From the NCBI RefSeq assembly GCF_900230185.1, contig NZ_OCSR01000001.1, positions 1,612,001 through 1,676,000 on the forward strand: a stretch of 64,000 nucleotides of DNA, read 5' to 3'. The stretch is from Burkholderia sp. OK233 (GTDB taxonomy: Bacteria > Pseudomonadota > Gammaproteobacteria > Burkholderiales > Burkholderiaceae). This document shows, piece by piece, positions 18,046 through 27,259 of the stretch. Within the stretch, counting starts at the first letter, position 1; each line of letters starts with the position of its first letter. The position numbers were made by a program, and so were the translations under genes. The notes under the pieces are model-generated. The model searched no databases and had not been told where the DNA came from. It was given only the letters and a program-made list of their open reading frames with translations.

Positions 18046-18513
18046 ATGACGACGACCGCAACGCTATCGATCCGCCGCTTCGAAGCGAGCGACACCGACG
18101 CCGTGGTCGCGCTGTGGCAGGAAGCGTTCCCCGAGTATCGGGACGTGACAAGGCCGCAGCGCAACCCGCATCTGTCGATCGCCAACAAGCTGGCGACGCA
18201 ACCGGAACTGTTCTTTGTCGCAGTGTTCGACTGGCGTATCGTCGGCACGGTGATGGGCGGCTACGACGGGCACCGAGGCTGGCTGTATTCGCTTGCGGTG
18301 GATGAATCGTTGCGTCGTCACGGCATCGGCACGCGGCTGGTCGCACATGTCGAACACGCGTTGACCGAACGTGGATGCCCCAAGCTGAATTTGCAGGTGC
18401 TGTCCGCGAAGGACGATGTGCGCGCGTTCTATGAAGCGCTCGGTTATCGCGCGGACGCAGTAATCAGTCTCGGCAAACGATTGGGCGAACTGGCGGAATC
18501 GCCGGCGGCTTAA
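18046..18513 (+). CDS. GNAT-family N-acetyltransferase (YpeA-like)
   Basis: 155 residues. One GNAT domain: LSIRRFEASDTDAVVALWQEAFPEY at the start, core strand and acetyl-CoA loop WLYSLAVDESLRRHGIGTRLVAHVE (residues about 84-108, R-R-H-G-I-G pyrophosphate loop) and VRAFYEALGYRAD near the end. Similar to YpeA-type acetyltransferases; acceptor unknown. Co-directional with the aminotransferase (18-bp gap), so probably co-transcribed and under the same leader control (inference). Confidence 0.85.
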   Translation: MTTTATLSIRRFEASDTDAVVALWQEAFPEYRDVTRPQRNPHLSIANKLATQPELFFVAVFDWRIVGTVMGGYDGHRGWLYSLAVDESLRRHGIGTRLVAHVEHALTERGCPKLNLQVLSAKDDVRAFYEALGYRADAVISLGKRLGELAESPAA

Positions 18514-18540
18514 GCGCAGGCAATCGCTTGAATAGAAAAA

Positions 18541-18577
18541 GGCCGCATGCGCGATTGAAGCGCATGCGGCCTTTTTT
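18541..18577. terminator. Bidirectional terminator between the GNAT gene and livF
   Basis: 12-bp perfect stem GGCCGCATGCGC/GCGCATGCGGCC with a 7-base loop, six T residues after it and five A residues before it, so it works for both convergent genes. Confidence 0.9.
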
Positions 18578-18628
18578 ACGGCTAACGCAAACTTGGTCCG
18601 GGTTATTCACCCGGCTCATTTGCCCAAC

Positions 18629-19345
18629 TTATTCACCCAGATACGCTGCCCGCACCTTCGGATCATCCAGCATCTGCTTCGCATCGCCGGACATCGTCAC
18701 CAGACCCGAGTCCATCACGTAGCCGCGATTCGCCGCCTGCAACGCGAGACGAGCGTTCTGCTCGACCAGCAGCACCGTCATGCCTTCAGCCGAGATCGCC
18801 CGCACCACTTCGAAGATCTTCTCGACCATGATCGGCGACAGACCCATCGACGGCTCATCCAGCAACAACAGCTTCGGCTTGCTGATGATCGCGCGCGCCA
18901 TCGCCAGCATCTGCTGTTCGCCGCCCGAGAGCGTGCCCGCGTATTGCGTGGCCCGTTCCTTCAGGCGCGGGAAGAAACCGAACATGCGATCGACGTCTGC
19001 CTTGATGGCGTCGGTATCGTTGCGCAGATACGCACCCATCTGCATGTTCTCGACGATCGACATGCGCGAGAAGATGCCGCGGCCTTCCGGCACCATCGCC
19101 AGACCGCGCTTGAGCAGTTCGTGCGCCGGGATGCCCTTGATCGACTGGCCCATGTACTCGATATCACCTGCCGAGTACGGCTTCAGACCCGTGATCGCCT
19201 TCATCGTCGTGGTCTTGCCCGCGCCGTTCGCACCGATCAGCGTGACCAGTTCGCCCTGCGCAACTTCGAGGTCGATGCCCTTGACTGCCTGGATGCCGCC
19301 GTAGTTGACCTGCAGGCCCTTGATTTTCAACATTGCCGTTGCCAT
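18629..19345 (-). CDS. livF: Branched-chain amino-acid ABC transporter ATPase LivF
   Basis: 238 residues. Walker A GANGAGKT (38-45), signature LSGGEQQMLAMARAI, Walker B LLLLDEPSMGLSP, and the LivF-typical VEQNARLALQAANRGYVMDSG near the end. One of two ATPases that power LivHM. Its start overlaps the livG stop by one base (TAATG). Last gene of the liv operon, ending at the strong bidirectional terminator. Confidence 0.95.
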   Translation of the reverse strand: MATAMLKIKGLQVNYGGIQAVKGIDLEVAQGELVTLIGANGAGKTTTMKAITGLKPYSAGDIEYMGQSIKGIPAHELLKRGLAMVPEGRGIFSRMSIVENMQMGAYLRNDTDAIKADVDRMFGFFPRLKERATQYAGTLSGGEQQMLAMARAIISKPKLLLLDEPSMGLSPIMVEKIFEVVRAISAEGMTVLLVEQNARLALQAANRGYVMDSGLVTMSGDAKQMLDDPKVRAAYLGE

Positions 19346-20145
19346 TAGTGGACCCCCGCACCCAGATAAGCCTCGATCACCTTCGGATCCCTCTGCACGT
19401 CATGCGGCAGACCCTGGGCAATCACCTTGCCGTAATCGAGCACTGTCATCTGGTTGCACAGGCCCATCACCAGTTTCACGTCGTGTTCGATCAGCAGGAT
19501 CGTCTTGCCGTCGCTGCGGATCTTGTCAAGCAGCTTGGTCAGTTCGACCTTTTCCGTTGCGTTCATGCCGGCAGCCGGTTCGTCCAGTGCGAGCAGCTTC
19601 GGATCCGTTGCCAATGCGCGGGCGATTTCCAGACGACGCTGGTGACCGTACGACAGATTGCGCGACGTGTAGTCCGCGTACTGCGCAATGCCGACGTATT
19701 CCAGCAGTTCGATTGCGCGTTCCTTGATCTCGCGCTCTTCGCGGCGCTCGGCCGGCGTCTGGAACACCGCGCCGATCAGGCCATGCTTCGTGCGCACGTG
19801 ACGCCCCACCATCACGTTTTCCAGCGCGGTCATGCCACCGAACAGACGGATGTTCTGGAACGTACGCGCAATCCCCGCTTTCGCCACCTGGTAGACGGCG
19901 GTCGGCGTGTATTCCACGTTGTCGAGCTTGAACTCGCCCGAATCCGGCGTGTACAGACCCGTGATCACATTGAAGAAGGTCGTCTTGCCGGCGCCGTTCG
20001 GACCGATCAGGCCATAAATCTGGCCCGACTTGATCTGCAGACCGACGTCGGACAGTGCCTGCAGGCCGCCGAAGCGCTTGTTCACGCCCTTCACCGACAG
20101 GCGGATCTGATCGCTGCCCACGCTGTTGTTTACGTTATCGCTCAT
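19345..20145 (-). CDS. livG: Branched-chain amino-acid ABC transporter ATPase LivG
   Basis: 266 residues. Walker A GPNGAGKT (48-55), the LivG insertion with GIARTFQNIRLFGGMTALENVMVGRH, signature region LSYGHQRRLEIARAL, Walker B LLALDEPAAGMN, and the C-terminal tail VIAQGLPHDVQRDPKVIEAYLG. Works with LivF on the cytoplasmic side. Lies 21 bp downstream of livM. Confidence 0.95.
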   Translation of the reverse strand: MSDNVNNSVGSDQIRLSVKGVNKRFGGLQALSDVGLQIKSGQIYGLIGPNGAGKTTFFNVITGLYTPDSGEFKLDNVEYTPTAVYQVAKAGIARTFQNIRLFGGMTALENVMVGRHVRTKHGLIGAVFQTPAERREEREIKERAIELLEYVGIAQYADYTSRNLSYGHQRRLEIARALATDPKLLALDEPAAGMNATEKVELTKLLDKIRSDGKTILLIEHDVKLVMGLCNQMTVLDYGKVIAQGLPHDVQRDPKVIEAYLGAGVH

Positions 20146-20166
20146 ATGATTTCTCCAACGGGGGCC

Positions 20167-21336
20167 TCAGGCGCGCACCGGCTTCTTGCCGCTGCGCTTC
20201 GCCAGTTTCGCAATCTTGTCTTCGTGCTTCGGCGACGGCCACAGGCCTTCCGAGCGGTACAGCATGATCACGACCATCGCGAGGCCGTACAGCAACTGAC
20301 GGATGACTTCGGTATCGACGATTTCATGACCGAAGATCGCGTTCTGCAGCGGACCCATCGTCGAGCGCAGGAATTCCGGGAACACGGCGAGCAGCACCGC
20401 ACCGAGAATCACGCCCGGGATGTGGCCCATACCGCCCAGCACCACGCACGCCAGCACCACGACCGATTCCCAGAACGTGAACGATTCCGGCGATACGAAG
20501 CCCTGGAACGAACCGAACATCGCGCCCGACAGGCCGCCGAACGACGCGCCCATGGCAAACGCCAGCAGCTTCACGTTACGGGTGTTGATACCCATTGCCT
20601 TGGCGGCGATTTCGTCTTCACGGATCGCGGCCCATGCACGACCGATCCGCGAGTGCTGCAAACGCGTACAGGTCCAGATCACGAACAGCGCGCACAACAC
20701 GAACAGGTAGTAGTACGAGTACACCGACGGGAACTGGAGGCCGAACAGCGAGTGGGTCTGCGCGAGGCTGAAGCCGCCGACGTTGACCGGATCGATCCCC
20801 GTGATCCCCTTCGGGCCGTTGGTGATGTTCACCGGACGGTCGAGGTTGTTCATGAAGATCCGCACGATTTCCCCGAAGCCCAAGGTCACGATGGCGAGGT
20901 AGTCGCCCCGCAGACGCAGTGTCGGCGCACCGAGCAGGACGCCGAAGGTCGCCGCGAGCCCCATCGCTAGCGGCACGATGATCCAGATCGGCGCATGCAG
21001 GCCGCCCGGGAACAGGTGCGCGATCCACTCGAACTGCGAGGTCAGGTGCGGCGAGCTCAGAAGAGCTGCGACGTACGCGCCGATGGCGTAGAACGCGATG
21101 TAGCCCAAATCCAGCAGGCCGGCGAAGCCGACCACCACGTTCAGGCCCAGCGCTAGCATCACGTATAGCATCGCGAAGTCGAGCACGCGGACCCAGTAGT
21201 TGCCGCCGGCCGCGCCGATGATCATCGGTGCCGCGATCACGAAGATCGCGGTGATGATGCCGACGGTCAGCGTCTTCGTCAGGTTCTTTTCAGGGATGAG
21301 CGTCGTGGACGGCTCGATCGGTTGAATTGAGGTCAT
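20167..21336 (-). CDS. livM: Branched-chain amino-acid ABC transporter permease LivM
   Basis: 389 residues, inner-membrane permease of the LivHM heterodimer. About nine hydrophobic segments; the family signature GLNVVVGFAGLLDLGYIAFYAIGAY lies after TM2, and GIDPVNVGGFSLAQTHSLFG with NTRNVKLLAFAMGASFGGLSGAMF matches LivM. The start at 21336 is followed by a cytoplasmic N-terminus (TSIQPIEPSTTLIPEKNL). Lies 13 bp downstream of livH. Confidence 0.94.
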   Translation of the reverse strand: MTSIQPIEPSTTLIPEKNLTKTLTVGIITAIFVIAAPMIIGAAGGNYWVRVLDFAMLYVMLALGLNVVVGFAGLLDLGYIAFYAIGAYVAALLSSPHLTSQFEWIAHLFPGGLHAPIWIIVPLAMGLAATFGVLLGAPTLRLRGDYLAIVTLGFGEIVRIFMNNLDRPVNITNGPKGITGIDPVNVGGFSLAQTHSLFGLQFPSVYSYYYLFVLCALFVIWTCTRLQHSRIGRAWAAIREDEIAAKAMGINTRNVKLLAFAMGASFGGLSGAMFGSFQGFVSPESFTFWESVVVLACVVLGGMGHIPGVILGAVLLAVFPEFLRSTMGPLQNAIFGHEIVDTEVIRQLLYGLAMVVIMLYRSEGLWPSPKHEDKIAKLAKRSGKKPVRA

Positions 21337-21349
21337 GTCTGTCTACTCC

Positions 21350-22300
21350 TTATGCTCGATCAGCAACACGTTCGCCCAACAGGCCCGACGGACGGAACAC
21401 CAGCACGATGATCAGCACGATGAATGCGAACACGTCCTGGTAGTTACTGCCGAATACACCGCCCGTGAGGTTGCCGATATACCCCGCCCCCAACTGTTCG
21501 ATCAGGCCGAGCAGCACGCCGCCCACCATCGCCCCGCCGAGATTGCCGATCCCGCCCAGCACCGCCGCGGTAAAGGCCTTCAGACCTGGGATGAAGCCCA
21601 TATAGAAGTGTGCGTTGCCGTATTCGGACGCGATCATCACGCCGGCCAGAGCGGCCAGCGCCGAGCCGATCATGAAGGTCGCCGAAATCACGAAGTTCGG
21701 ATTCACGCCCATCAGGCTGGCGACGCCCGGGTTCTCAGCGATCGCACGCATCGCGCGGCCTAGCCTGGTCTTGTGAACCAGCAGCAGCAGACCGCCCATC
21801 ACGAGGAACGCCACCACGATGATCACGATTTCGGTCATCGAGATCACGGCGCCAGGCGTCGTGTCGGTGGCCTTGATCACGTTGATCGGGTCAGTAGGCA
21901 ACAGCTGCGGGAACGGCAGCGGGTTGCGCGACCAGATCATCATCGCGAGGGTTTGCAGCAGGATCGACACGCCGATCGCGGTGATCAGCGGGGCGAGACG
22001 CGGCGCTTTACGCAACGGCCGGTAGGCCACGCGCTCGATCGTGTAGCCGACCAGCGAGCAAACCACTGCCGCGATGATCAACGCGATGATGAGCGTCGGC
22101 ACATTGCCGAGGCCGGGGAAGTGGTTCTGAAGCACACCTACGGCTGAGAGCGCAACCATCGCGCCCACCATCAACACATCGCCGTGCGCGAAGTTGATGA
22201 TGCCCAGGATGCCGTAAACCATCGTATAGCCCAGTGCGATGATGGCGTAAACGCTGCCAAGCACCAGCCCGTTGAGGACCTGCTGGATGAAGATATCCAT
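21350..22300 (-). CDS. livH: Branched-chain amino-acid ABC transporter permease LivH
   Basis: 316 residues. N-terminus FIQQVLNGLVLGSVYAIIALGYTMVYGILGIINFAHGDVLMVGA is the LivH signature. GRAMRAIAENPGVASLMGVNPN is the coupling loop, and GSALAALAGVMIASEYGNAHFYMGFIPGLKAFTAAVLGGIGNLGGAMVG follows. Pairs with LivM. Separated by 229 bp, containing a terminator hairpin, from the binding-protein gene upstream. Confidence 0.95.
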   Translation of the reverse strand: MDIFIQQVLNGLVLGSVYAIIALGYTMVYGILGIINFAHGDVLMVGAMVALSAVGVLQNHFPGLGNVPTLIIALIIAAVVCSLVGYTIERVAYRPLRKAPRLAPLITAIGVSILLQTLAMMIWSRNPLPFPQLLPTDPINVIKATDTTPGAVISMTEIVIIVVAFLVMGGLLLLVHKTRLGRAMRAIAENPGVASLMGVNPNFVISATFMIGSALAALAGVMIASEYGNAHFYMGFIPGLKAFTAAVLGGIGNLGGAMVGGVLLGLIEQLGAGYIGNLTGGVFGSNYQDVFAFIVLIIVLVFRPSGLLGERVADRA

Positions 22301-22481
22301 TTATTGCTCCTTAGCCCGTGCGACTGGATTCGCGTTCTTCATCAGCCGGTGGGCGGTGATGCAGTACGGAATCTCAACGGCACTGCGGGTACTGATGTAA
22401 AAGACCGGTAAGGGTTATCCGCTGCCCGGTTCGTGTTACGACTGGGATGCAGTCGGAGACGAACCGATGGCGGATGCAAAA

Positions 22482-22510
22482 ACGGCACCGTTGGGTGGTT
22501 TCGGTGCCGT
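22482..22510 (-). terminator. Hairpin between livK and livH (minus-strand terminator)
   Basis: Arms ACGGCACCG (22482-22490) and CGGTGCCGT (22502-22510); on the minus strand the stem is followed by GTTTTTGC with five T residues. It lies 20 bp after the livK stop, so it should release most livK transcripts, with read-through feeding livHMGF. Confidence 0.8.
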
Positions 22511-22529
22511 CAGGCTGTACGTCCCGTCA

Positions 22530-23735
22530 TCACATCTTCACGACGTCGAGAACCGCTTTCTTGCCGTCCTTGAAGTCGTAAAGCGTAATGGCGCCCTCTT
22601 TCAAATCACCCTTGTCGTCGAACGCGATGTGGCCGATTACCCCGTTGTAATCGGTGGACGGCATCGCAGCCAGCACCTTGGGCGCCTCGATCGAATTAGC
22701 GCGCTTCATTGCATCGACAATCACGTACACAGCGTCATACGTGAACGGTGCGTAAATCTGCACCGGCGTGTGGAAGCGGTCCACGTACTTCTTTTCGAAG
22801 TCCGCTCCCTTGTCCATTTTCGAAAGCGCAAGTCCCGCCTCCGAACAGACCAGGTTTTGCACGGCGGTTCCCGCCAGCTCACCCACCTTGTCGGTACACA
22901 CACCGTCGCCGCCAAGGATTTTTGCCCTGATACCGAGCGCCGCCGCCTGTTTGGTAAACGGCCCGCCCGTTGCGTCCATTCCGCCGAACATGATCACGTC
23001 CGGCTGAACACTCTTGATCTTTCTAAGGACGGCCTGAAACTCCGTAGCCCTGTCATTCGTCGCTTCGCGCGCGACGATCTTCGCGCCGCTCGCCTGTACC
23101 GTCTTCGCGAACTCGTCGGCCAGTCCCTTACCGTATACGGTCGAGTCGTCGACGATCGCGATGCGTTTCGCGCCGAGCACTTTCGTCGCGTAGTTGGCAA
23201 GCGCCGGGCCCTGCTGGGCATCGGTCGCGACCACCCGATAAGTCGTCTTGAAACCTTGCTGCGTGTACCCCGGATTTGTCGATGACGGCGAGATCTGCAC
23301 GATCCCGGCATCGCTATAGATCTTCGACGCCGGAATCGAGACGCCTGAATTCAGGTGCCCGACCACGGCGACAACGTGATCGTCGACAAATTTTTCAGCG
23401 ACCTCCGTACCCGTTTTCGGGTCCGCGGCATCATCTTGTGCGTCGAGCTCCAACTGGATCTTGTGACCGTCGATGGTCAAGCCTTGCTTATTGATTTCCT
23501 CGACCGCCAGACGTGCGCCGTTTTCATTGTCCTTGCCAAGATGCGCAATGCCGCCCGTTAATGGGGCCGCATGACCGATTTTCACGACAATTGCTGCACT
23601 CGCCGGTGCCGCTGCCGCTGCCGCCGTGGCAGCCGATGCACCTGCTCCCGCCTCGCCATCCTGCTTCTTGCCGCACGCGGTCAACATCGCAACCGCGGTC
23701 ACGATGGACACGGCGTAAGCAAACTTGACTCGCAT
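22530..23735 (-). CDS. livK: Branched-chain amino-acid binding lipoprotein (LivK/LivJ-like)
   Basis: 401 residues from the ATG at 23735, which has an AGGAGACC ribosome site; the longer upstream frame lacks one. Signal peptide with lipobox LTAC, Cys21 being the likely lipidated residue, then an Ala-rich linker. The mature part is a Leu/Ile/Val-binding domain: VVKIGHAAPLTGGIAHLGKDNENGA, VVGHLNSGVSIPAS, ISPSSTNPGYTQQGF, YDAVYVIVDAMKRA. Most liv binding proteins of enterobacteria are soluble, so lipid anchoring is a variation. Delivers substrate to LivHM. Confidence 0.93.
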   Translation of the reverse strand: MRVKFAYAVSIVTAVAMLTACGKKQDGEAGAGASAATAAAAAAPASAAIVVKIGHAAPLTGGIAHLGKDNENGARLAVEEINKQGLTIDGHKIQLELDAQDDAADPKTGTEVAEKFVDDHVVAVVGHLNSGVSIPASKIYSDAGIVQISPSSTNPGYTQQGFKTTYRVVATDAQQGPALANYATKVLGAKRIAIVDDSTVYGKGLADEFAKTVQASGAKIVAREATNDRATEFQAVLRKIKSVQPDVIMFGGMDATGGPFTKQAAALGIRAKILGGDGVCTDKVGELAGTAVQNLVCSEAGLALSKMDKGADFEKKYVDRFHTPVQIYAPFTYDAVYVIVDAMKRANSIEAPKVLAAMPSTDYNGVIGHIAFDDKGDLKEGAITLYDFKDGKKAVLDVVKM

Positions 23736-23800
23736 TAAGTAGGTCTCCTGCGCCTTGCAAAATCTATTGTTCGGGACCCGGAGGCCTTGAGAACGCGCGC

Positions 23801-23828
23801 ATTGTAACTCCAATTATGCGACGGGCAA
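23801..23828 (-). promoter_or_regulatory. Likely livK promoter
   Basis: On the minus strand: -35 TTGCCC (23828-23823), 16-base spacer, -10 TACAAT (23806-23801). This gives a 5' leader of roughly 60 bases before the livK ATG. Confidence 0.5.
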
Positions 23829-24038
23829 TATTGTTGAAACGGTGGGGTTTTCCTGCATTGCAACCTTATTTTGAGAGAGGAATTCAGCGAAAGGCGCAAC
23901 CGGGTTGCGACTATTTTTCGTGCATCAGTTGCACCATCGTCGCACCCAATGGCATCAAGTGTTGCAGCGATCTGGCCCGATCCCTGATTGCACCGTGGTT
24001 CGCGTTAAGTATTACGTTTCCATTGATATCAGGACGCG

Positions 24039-24055
24039 TGCACTATTTTAGTGCG
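24039..24055. promoter_or_regulatory. NtrC-like operator TGCACTATTTTAGTGCG upstream of livK
   Basis: TGCACTA-TTT-TAGTGCG is a near-perfect inverted repeat and fits the NtrC (GlnG) enhancer pattern TGCAC-N-GTGCA as known from glnA. It lies about 235 bp upstream of the livK -10. No convincing sigma-54 promoter was found close to livK, which weakens the case for classical NtrC activation. Confidence 0.35.
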
Positions 24056-24228
24056 TCAAAAATCGGGGCAACGTGTTTCATACGATTTAAACGGGGCCAT
24101 ATCATAGAAAAATTGATTAAAAGCCAAACCACAATTCAAAGGAATTTGTGTGGGAGAACACTTAAAACGACTTGGTTCGGTGATCTGGCACTTTATTTGA
24201 GACAGACTCACGAATTTGCGGACGCAAA

Positions 24229-24254
24229 AAAAGCGCGCCCTTGGGCGCGCTTTT
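24229..24254. terminator. ispH terminator
   Basis: AAAAGCGCGCCC-TT-GGGCGCGCTTTT, 12-bp stem. On the minus strand it is followed by a run of seven T residues and lies 24 bp after the ispH stop. Confidence 0.88.
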
Positions 24255-24277
24255 CTTTCAGAAACGTCGGCTGATTG

Positions 24278-25237
24278 TCAGGCAGGCAGACCCAGCCCGC
24301 GCGGCAGCGGAAACGCGATGTTTTCCTCGATACCGTCAAGCGCGCGCACGTTGCGCACGCCGAGTTCACGCAACCGGCCGATTACCGCTTGCGCCAGCGC
24401 TTCCGGCGCCGAGGCGCCCGCCGTCACACCGATCCGGCGCTTGCCTTCGACCCACACCGGATCGATCTGGTCCGGCGAGTCCACCATATAGGAAGGCACG
24501 CCAAGCTTTTCGGCCAGCTCGCGCAACCGGTTCGAATTCGAACTATTTGGGCTGCCAACCACGATCACGACGTCGCATTGCGGCGCCATGAACTTGACCG
24601 CGTCCTGGCGGTTTTGCGTGGCATAGCAGATGTCCTGCTTCTTCGGCTCGCGGATCGCCGGATATTTCGCCTTCAGGGCGCCGATGATCTCGGCTGCGTC
24701 GTCGACCGACAGGGTGGTTTGCGTCACGAACGCGATCCGCTCGGGATCGGCCAGCTGCAAGGCCAGCACGTCTTTGATGTCTTCCACCAGATGCATGCCT
24801 TCGCCCGCCTGCCCCATCGTGCCCTCGACTTCAGGGTGGCCCTTGTGGCCGATCATCACGATGTCGAAGCCGTCCTGGCGCATCTTCGCGACTTCGATAT
24901 GCACCTTGGTCACGAGCGGACAGGTCGCGTCGTACACCCGCAGGCCACGCGACTCGGCTTCCGAACGCACCGCTTTCGACACGCCATGCGCGCTGAAGAT
25001 GACCGTATTGCCGGCCGGCACTTCTTCCAGTTGCTCAATGAAGATTGCGCCCTTCTTGCGCAAATCTTCGACGACATAGGCGTTGTGGACGATTTCGTGG
25101 CGCACGTAAATCGGCGAGCCGTGCAGCTTGATGGCCCGCTCTACGATTTCAATAGCCCGATCGACGCCGGCGCAGAACCCACGCGGCTGCGCCAGCAGTA
25201 TCTCGGCTTCGGCAAGAGTCGTATCCGTGATGCTCAT
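24278..25237 (-). CDS. ispH: 4-hydroxy-3-methylbut-2-enyl diphosphate reductase IspH
   Basis: 319 residues. Last enzyme of the MEP isoprenoid pathway; an iron-sulfur reductase making IPP and DMAPP from HMBPP. The three cluster cysteines are at 22 ([12 protein letters not shown]), 106 ([11 protein letters not shown]) and 202 ([10 protein letters not shown]). VRHEIVHN carries a substrate His, the Glu is in [11 protein letters not shown], and [12 protein letters not shown] is the phosphate site. Two bases separate its start from the stop of the FKBP gene, so they form one operon, as is common in proteobacteria. Confidence 0.97.
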   Translation of the reverse strand: MSITDTTLAEAEILLAQPRGFCAGVDRAIEIVERAIKLHGSPIYVRHEIVHNAYVVEDLRKKGAIFIEQLEEVPAGNTVIFSAHGVSKAVRSEAESRGLRVYDATCPLVTKVHIEVAKMRQDGFDIVMIGHKGHPEVEGTMGQAGEGMHLVEDIKDVLALQLADPERIAFVTQTTLSVDDAAEIIGALKAKYPAIREPKKQDICYATQNRQDAVKFMAPQCDVVIVVGSPNSSNSNRLRELAEKLGVPSYMVDSPDQIDPVWVEGKRRIGVTAGASAPEALAQAVIGRLRELGVRNVRALDGIEENIAFPLPRGLGLPA

Positions 25238-25239
25238 GT

Positions 25240-25695
25240 TTACAGAATCCCGATGATTTTCACTTCAAACGCCAGCGCCTGGCCGGCAAGCGGATGGTTG
25301 AAATCGAACAACGCCGACGTCTCGCCAACTTCCTTGAGGACGCCCGCGTAGCGGCCGCCACCCGGCGCGTTGAATTCGACCAGGTCACCCGGCGAAAAAT
25401 CCTCGCCGATCATGCTGTTTTCTCGCAGCGTGGCCAGCGAGACCCGCTGGATCAGCTCCGGATTGCGCGGACCGAACCCCTGACCCGGCGTTAGCTGAAA
25501 GGTCGAATGGTGGCCCACCTTCAAACCCAGCAGAATATCTTCCAGCGGCGGCGCCAGTTGACCCGCGCCAAGCAGCAGCGTGGCCGGCTTGTCGGTAAAC
25601 GTATTGATGACTTCGGCGCCATCGGCAAGGGAAAGCCGGTAATGAAGCGTGACGTGTGAACCGGGTTTCACTTCGGAAATGTCGATGATGCTCAT
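25240..25695 (-). CDS. FKBP-type peptidyl-prolyl cis-trans isomerase (SlpA-like)
   Basis: 151 residues from the ATG at 25695 ([19 protein letters not shown]); 26 upstream codons in frame are rejected as Ala/Arg-rich spacer with no ribosome site. Order is half FKBP domain ([45 protein letters not shown]), an inserted flap domain ([13 protein letters not shown]) and the second half FKBP ([18 protein letters not shown]). This is the SlyD/SlpA architecture without the metal-binding tail of SlyD. Likely cytosolic folding helper. Directly upstream of ispH. Confidence 0.9.
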   Translation of the reverse strand: MSIIDISEVKPGSHVTLHYRLSLADGAEVINTFTDKPATLLLGAGQLAPPLEDILLGLKVGHHSTFQLTPGQGFGPRNPELIQRVSLATLRENSMIGEDFSPGDLVEFNAPGGGRYAGVLKEVGETSALFDFNHPLAGQALAFEVKIIGIL

Positions 25696-25907
25696 GCAAT
25701 GCTCACTCAGTCGAAGCGCGCTGCACGCGTGCGCCGCGGGCGCAGTTGACGCCGCAGTTGACGCGCGTGGCAAACCCTCGGGGGGCCGTGCGCAAAGTGT
25801 CTATTGTAAGCCACATAGCGGGCGGCGGCTTGGCTCCGTCGCGCGCATCGCGGCATGGCCTCGCACCGCGCGCCGCTACAAACCCGAACTGGAGGATGCA
25901 TATCTAT

Positions 25908-26774
25908 ATGGCCGACTATGCCTGCACGATAGACGAAGCGACACTCGAAGCGGCATTGCCGGAGCCTGCCGCGCCCGCCACCGCTGCGCCCGCCCCAGCG
26001 TCGCCAAGCGCCGGCGCCACAGCGGGTCATACCGCAGCCGAAGCCAGCGTCAGCTCCGCCGACGCCTCCGCGAACGGCGGCGCCCACCCAGCCCGGCCGC
26101 TTGTACGCGGAAAATGGCACAAAAACGACATGCCGCGCGAGCGGCTGATCGAGGAAGGGCCGGGCGTCCTGTCCGACACTGAAATGATCGTACTGGTGCT
26201 CGGCGCGGGGCTACCGGGTCACGACGTGTTCGACGTTGCGCGCACCCTGCTCGACCGCTTCGGCTCGCTACGGGCCATGCTCGACGCAACTTACTCGGAC
26301 TTCGACGGCCTGCGCGGCATCGGCCCGGCGAAAAAGGCCCAGTTGATGGCCATCATGGAAATGGCGAGGCGTTCGCTGGTCGATAAAATGCGTGACCGCT
26401 CGCTGATGAACTCGCCTGAAGCCGTGCAAGACTATCTGCGTCTGCGCATCGGCGGAAGTCAGCACGAAGTATTCCTGTCGCTCTTTCTCGACGCCCGCCA
26501 CCGGCTGATCCGCTGCGAGGAGAGCGCACGGGGCACGCTCACCCGCATGGCCGTCTATCCGCGCGAAATCGTGCGGCGAGCGTTGAGCCTGAATGCGGCC
26601 AGCCTGATCGTCGCGCATAATCACCCTTCCGGCGCCGTCCAGCCGAGCGCGAGCGACTGCCGGCTGACGCATACGCTGCGCGAAGCCCTCGCGCTGATCG
26701 ACGTGCAATTGATCGATCATCTGGTGATCGGCGCAGATCGCACATACTCCTTTGCCCGCGCCGGCTGGCCATGA
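25908..26774 (+). CDS. radC: RadC/JAB-domain DNA repair-associated protein
   Basis: 288 residues from the ATG at 25908 ([10 protein letters not shown]), 12 bases after a GGAGG; an ATG four codons earlier directly abuts that GGAGG. Residues about 15-65 are an Ala/Pro/Ser linker. The helix-hairpin-helix region is [24 protein letters not shown]. The JAMM-type metal motif [15 protein letters not shown] lies at about 236-251. Family role is uncertain: once linked to recombination repair, and RadC loss in E. coli gives little phenotype. Divergent from the FKBP-ispH operon. Confidence 0.92.
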   Translation: MADYACTIDEATLEAALPEPAAPATAAPAPASPSAGATAGHTAAEASVSSADASANGGAHPARPLVRGKWHKNDMPRERLIEEGPGVLSDTEMIVLVLGAGLPGHDVFDVARTLLDRFGSLRAMLDATYSDFDGLRGIGPAKKAQLMAIMEMARRSLVDKMRDRSLMNSPEAVQDYLRLRIGGSQHEVFLSLFLDARHRLIRCEESARGTLTRMAVYPREIVRRALSLNAASLIVAHNHPSGAVQPSASDCRLTHTLREALALIDVQLIDHLVIGADRTYSFARAGWP

Positions 26775-26832
26775 CACGGTGCAAACCAGGGGCGCGACAA
26801 CGTCGTGCCGAGTTCAGCATCGCAAATAAGGT

Positions 26833-26862
26833 TTGATTTTGCGGCTTTTTTTCTGCTAGAAT
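26833..26862 (+). promoter_or_regulatory. Promoter of rpmB-rpmG
   Basis: -35 TTGATT (26833-26838), 18-base spacer, -10 TAGAAT (26857-26862), followed by a leader of about 145 bases before rpmB. Confidence 0.65.
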
Positions 26863-27015
26863 TCCGGTTTGCCTATTTCCAACCCCCTGTTCCGAAGCCA
26901 CCAAGGCGTTCCGGAAAGGAAACGTGCCTCGAGTTTCAATAAACTCTCAGCGCGGCTCTTTTCGGGAAACTTTCACGGCGTTCGAACTCAGAATTAGCGT
27001 ATTAGGAGTGCTCTC

Positions 27016-27249
27016 ATGGCACGCGTATGCCAAGTAACTGGGAAAGCGCCGATGAGCGGCAACAACGTTTCCCACGCGAACAACAAAACCAAGCGCCGGT
27101 TCCTGCCGAACCTGCAAAACCGCCGTATTTGGGTGGAAAGCGAAAACCGTTGGGTGCGTCTGCGCGTTTCGAACGCCGGCCTGCGCCTGATCGACAAGAA
27201 CGGTATCGACGCTGTGCTCGCAGATCTGCGCGCACGCGGTGAAGCCTAA
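27016..27249 (+). CDS. rpmB: 50S ribosomal protein L28
   Basis: 77 residues, the standard length. [28 protein letters not shown] is the L28 signature, and [30 protein letters not shown] follows. Binds 23S rRNA in the large subunit. An AGGAG lies upstream. rpmG follows after 10 bases containing AAGGAG. Confidence 0.98.
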   Translation: MARVCQVTGKAPMSGNNVSHANNKTKRRFLPNLQNRRIWVESENRWVRLRVSNAGLRLIDKNGIDAVLADLRARGEA

Positions 27250-27259
27250 GGAGTAAATC

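Larger units (their letters stand above)
23736..24277. other. 542-bp intergenic region between livK and ispH
   Basis: Relatively AT-rich for this genome, without a credible gene. A 152-codon open frame at 23816-24274 has Cys/Trp/Arg-rich composition, no ribosome site and runs into the terminator. The region holds the livK promoter, the NtrC-like palindrome and the ispH terminator; otherwise nothing recognisable. Confidence 0.6.

Noticed and set aside
24187..24200. Sigma-54-like promoter GGCACTTTATTTGA
   Set aside because: Lacks the -12 GC and points away from livK, toward the ispH terminator.
23816..24274. 152-codon open frame on the plus strand between livK and ispH
   Set aside because: Cys/Trp/Arg-rich composition, no ribosome site, no recognisable family, and it runs through the ispH terminator.
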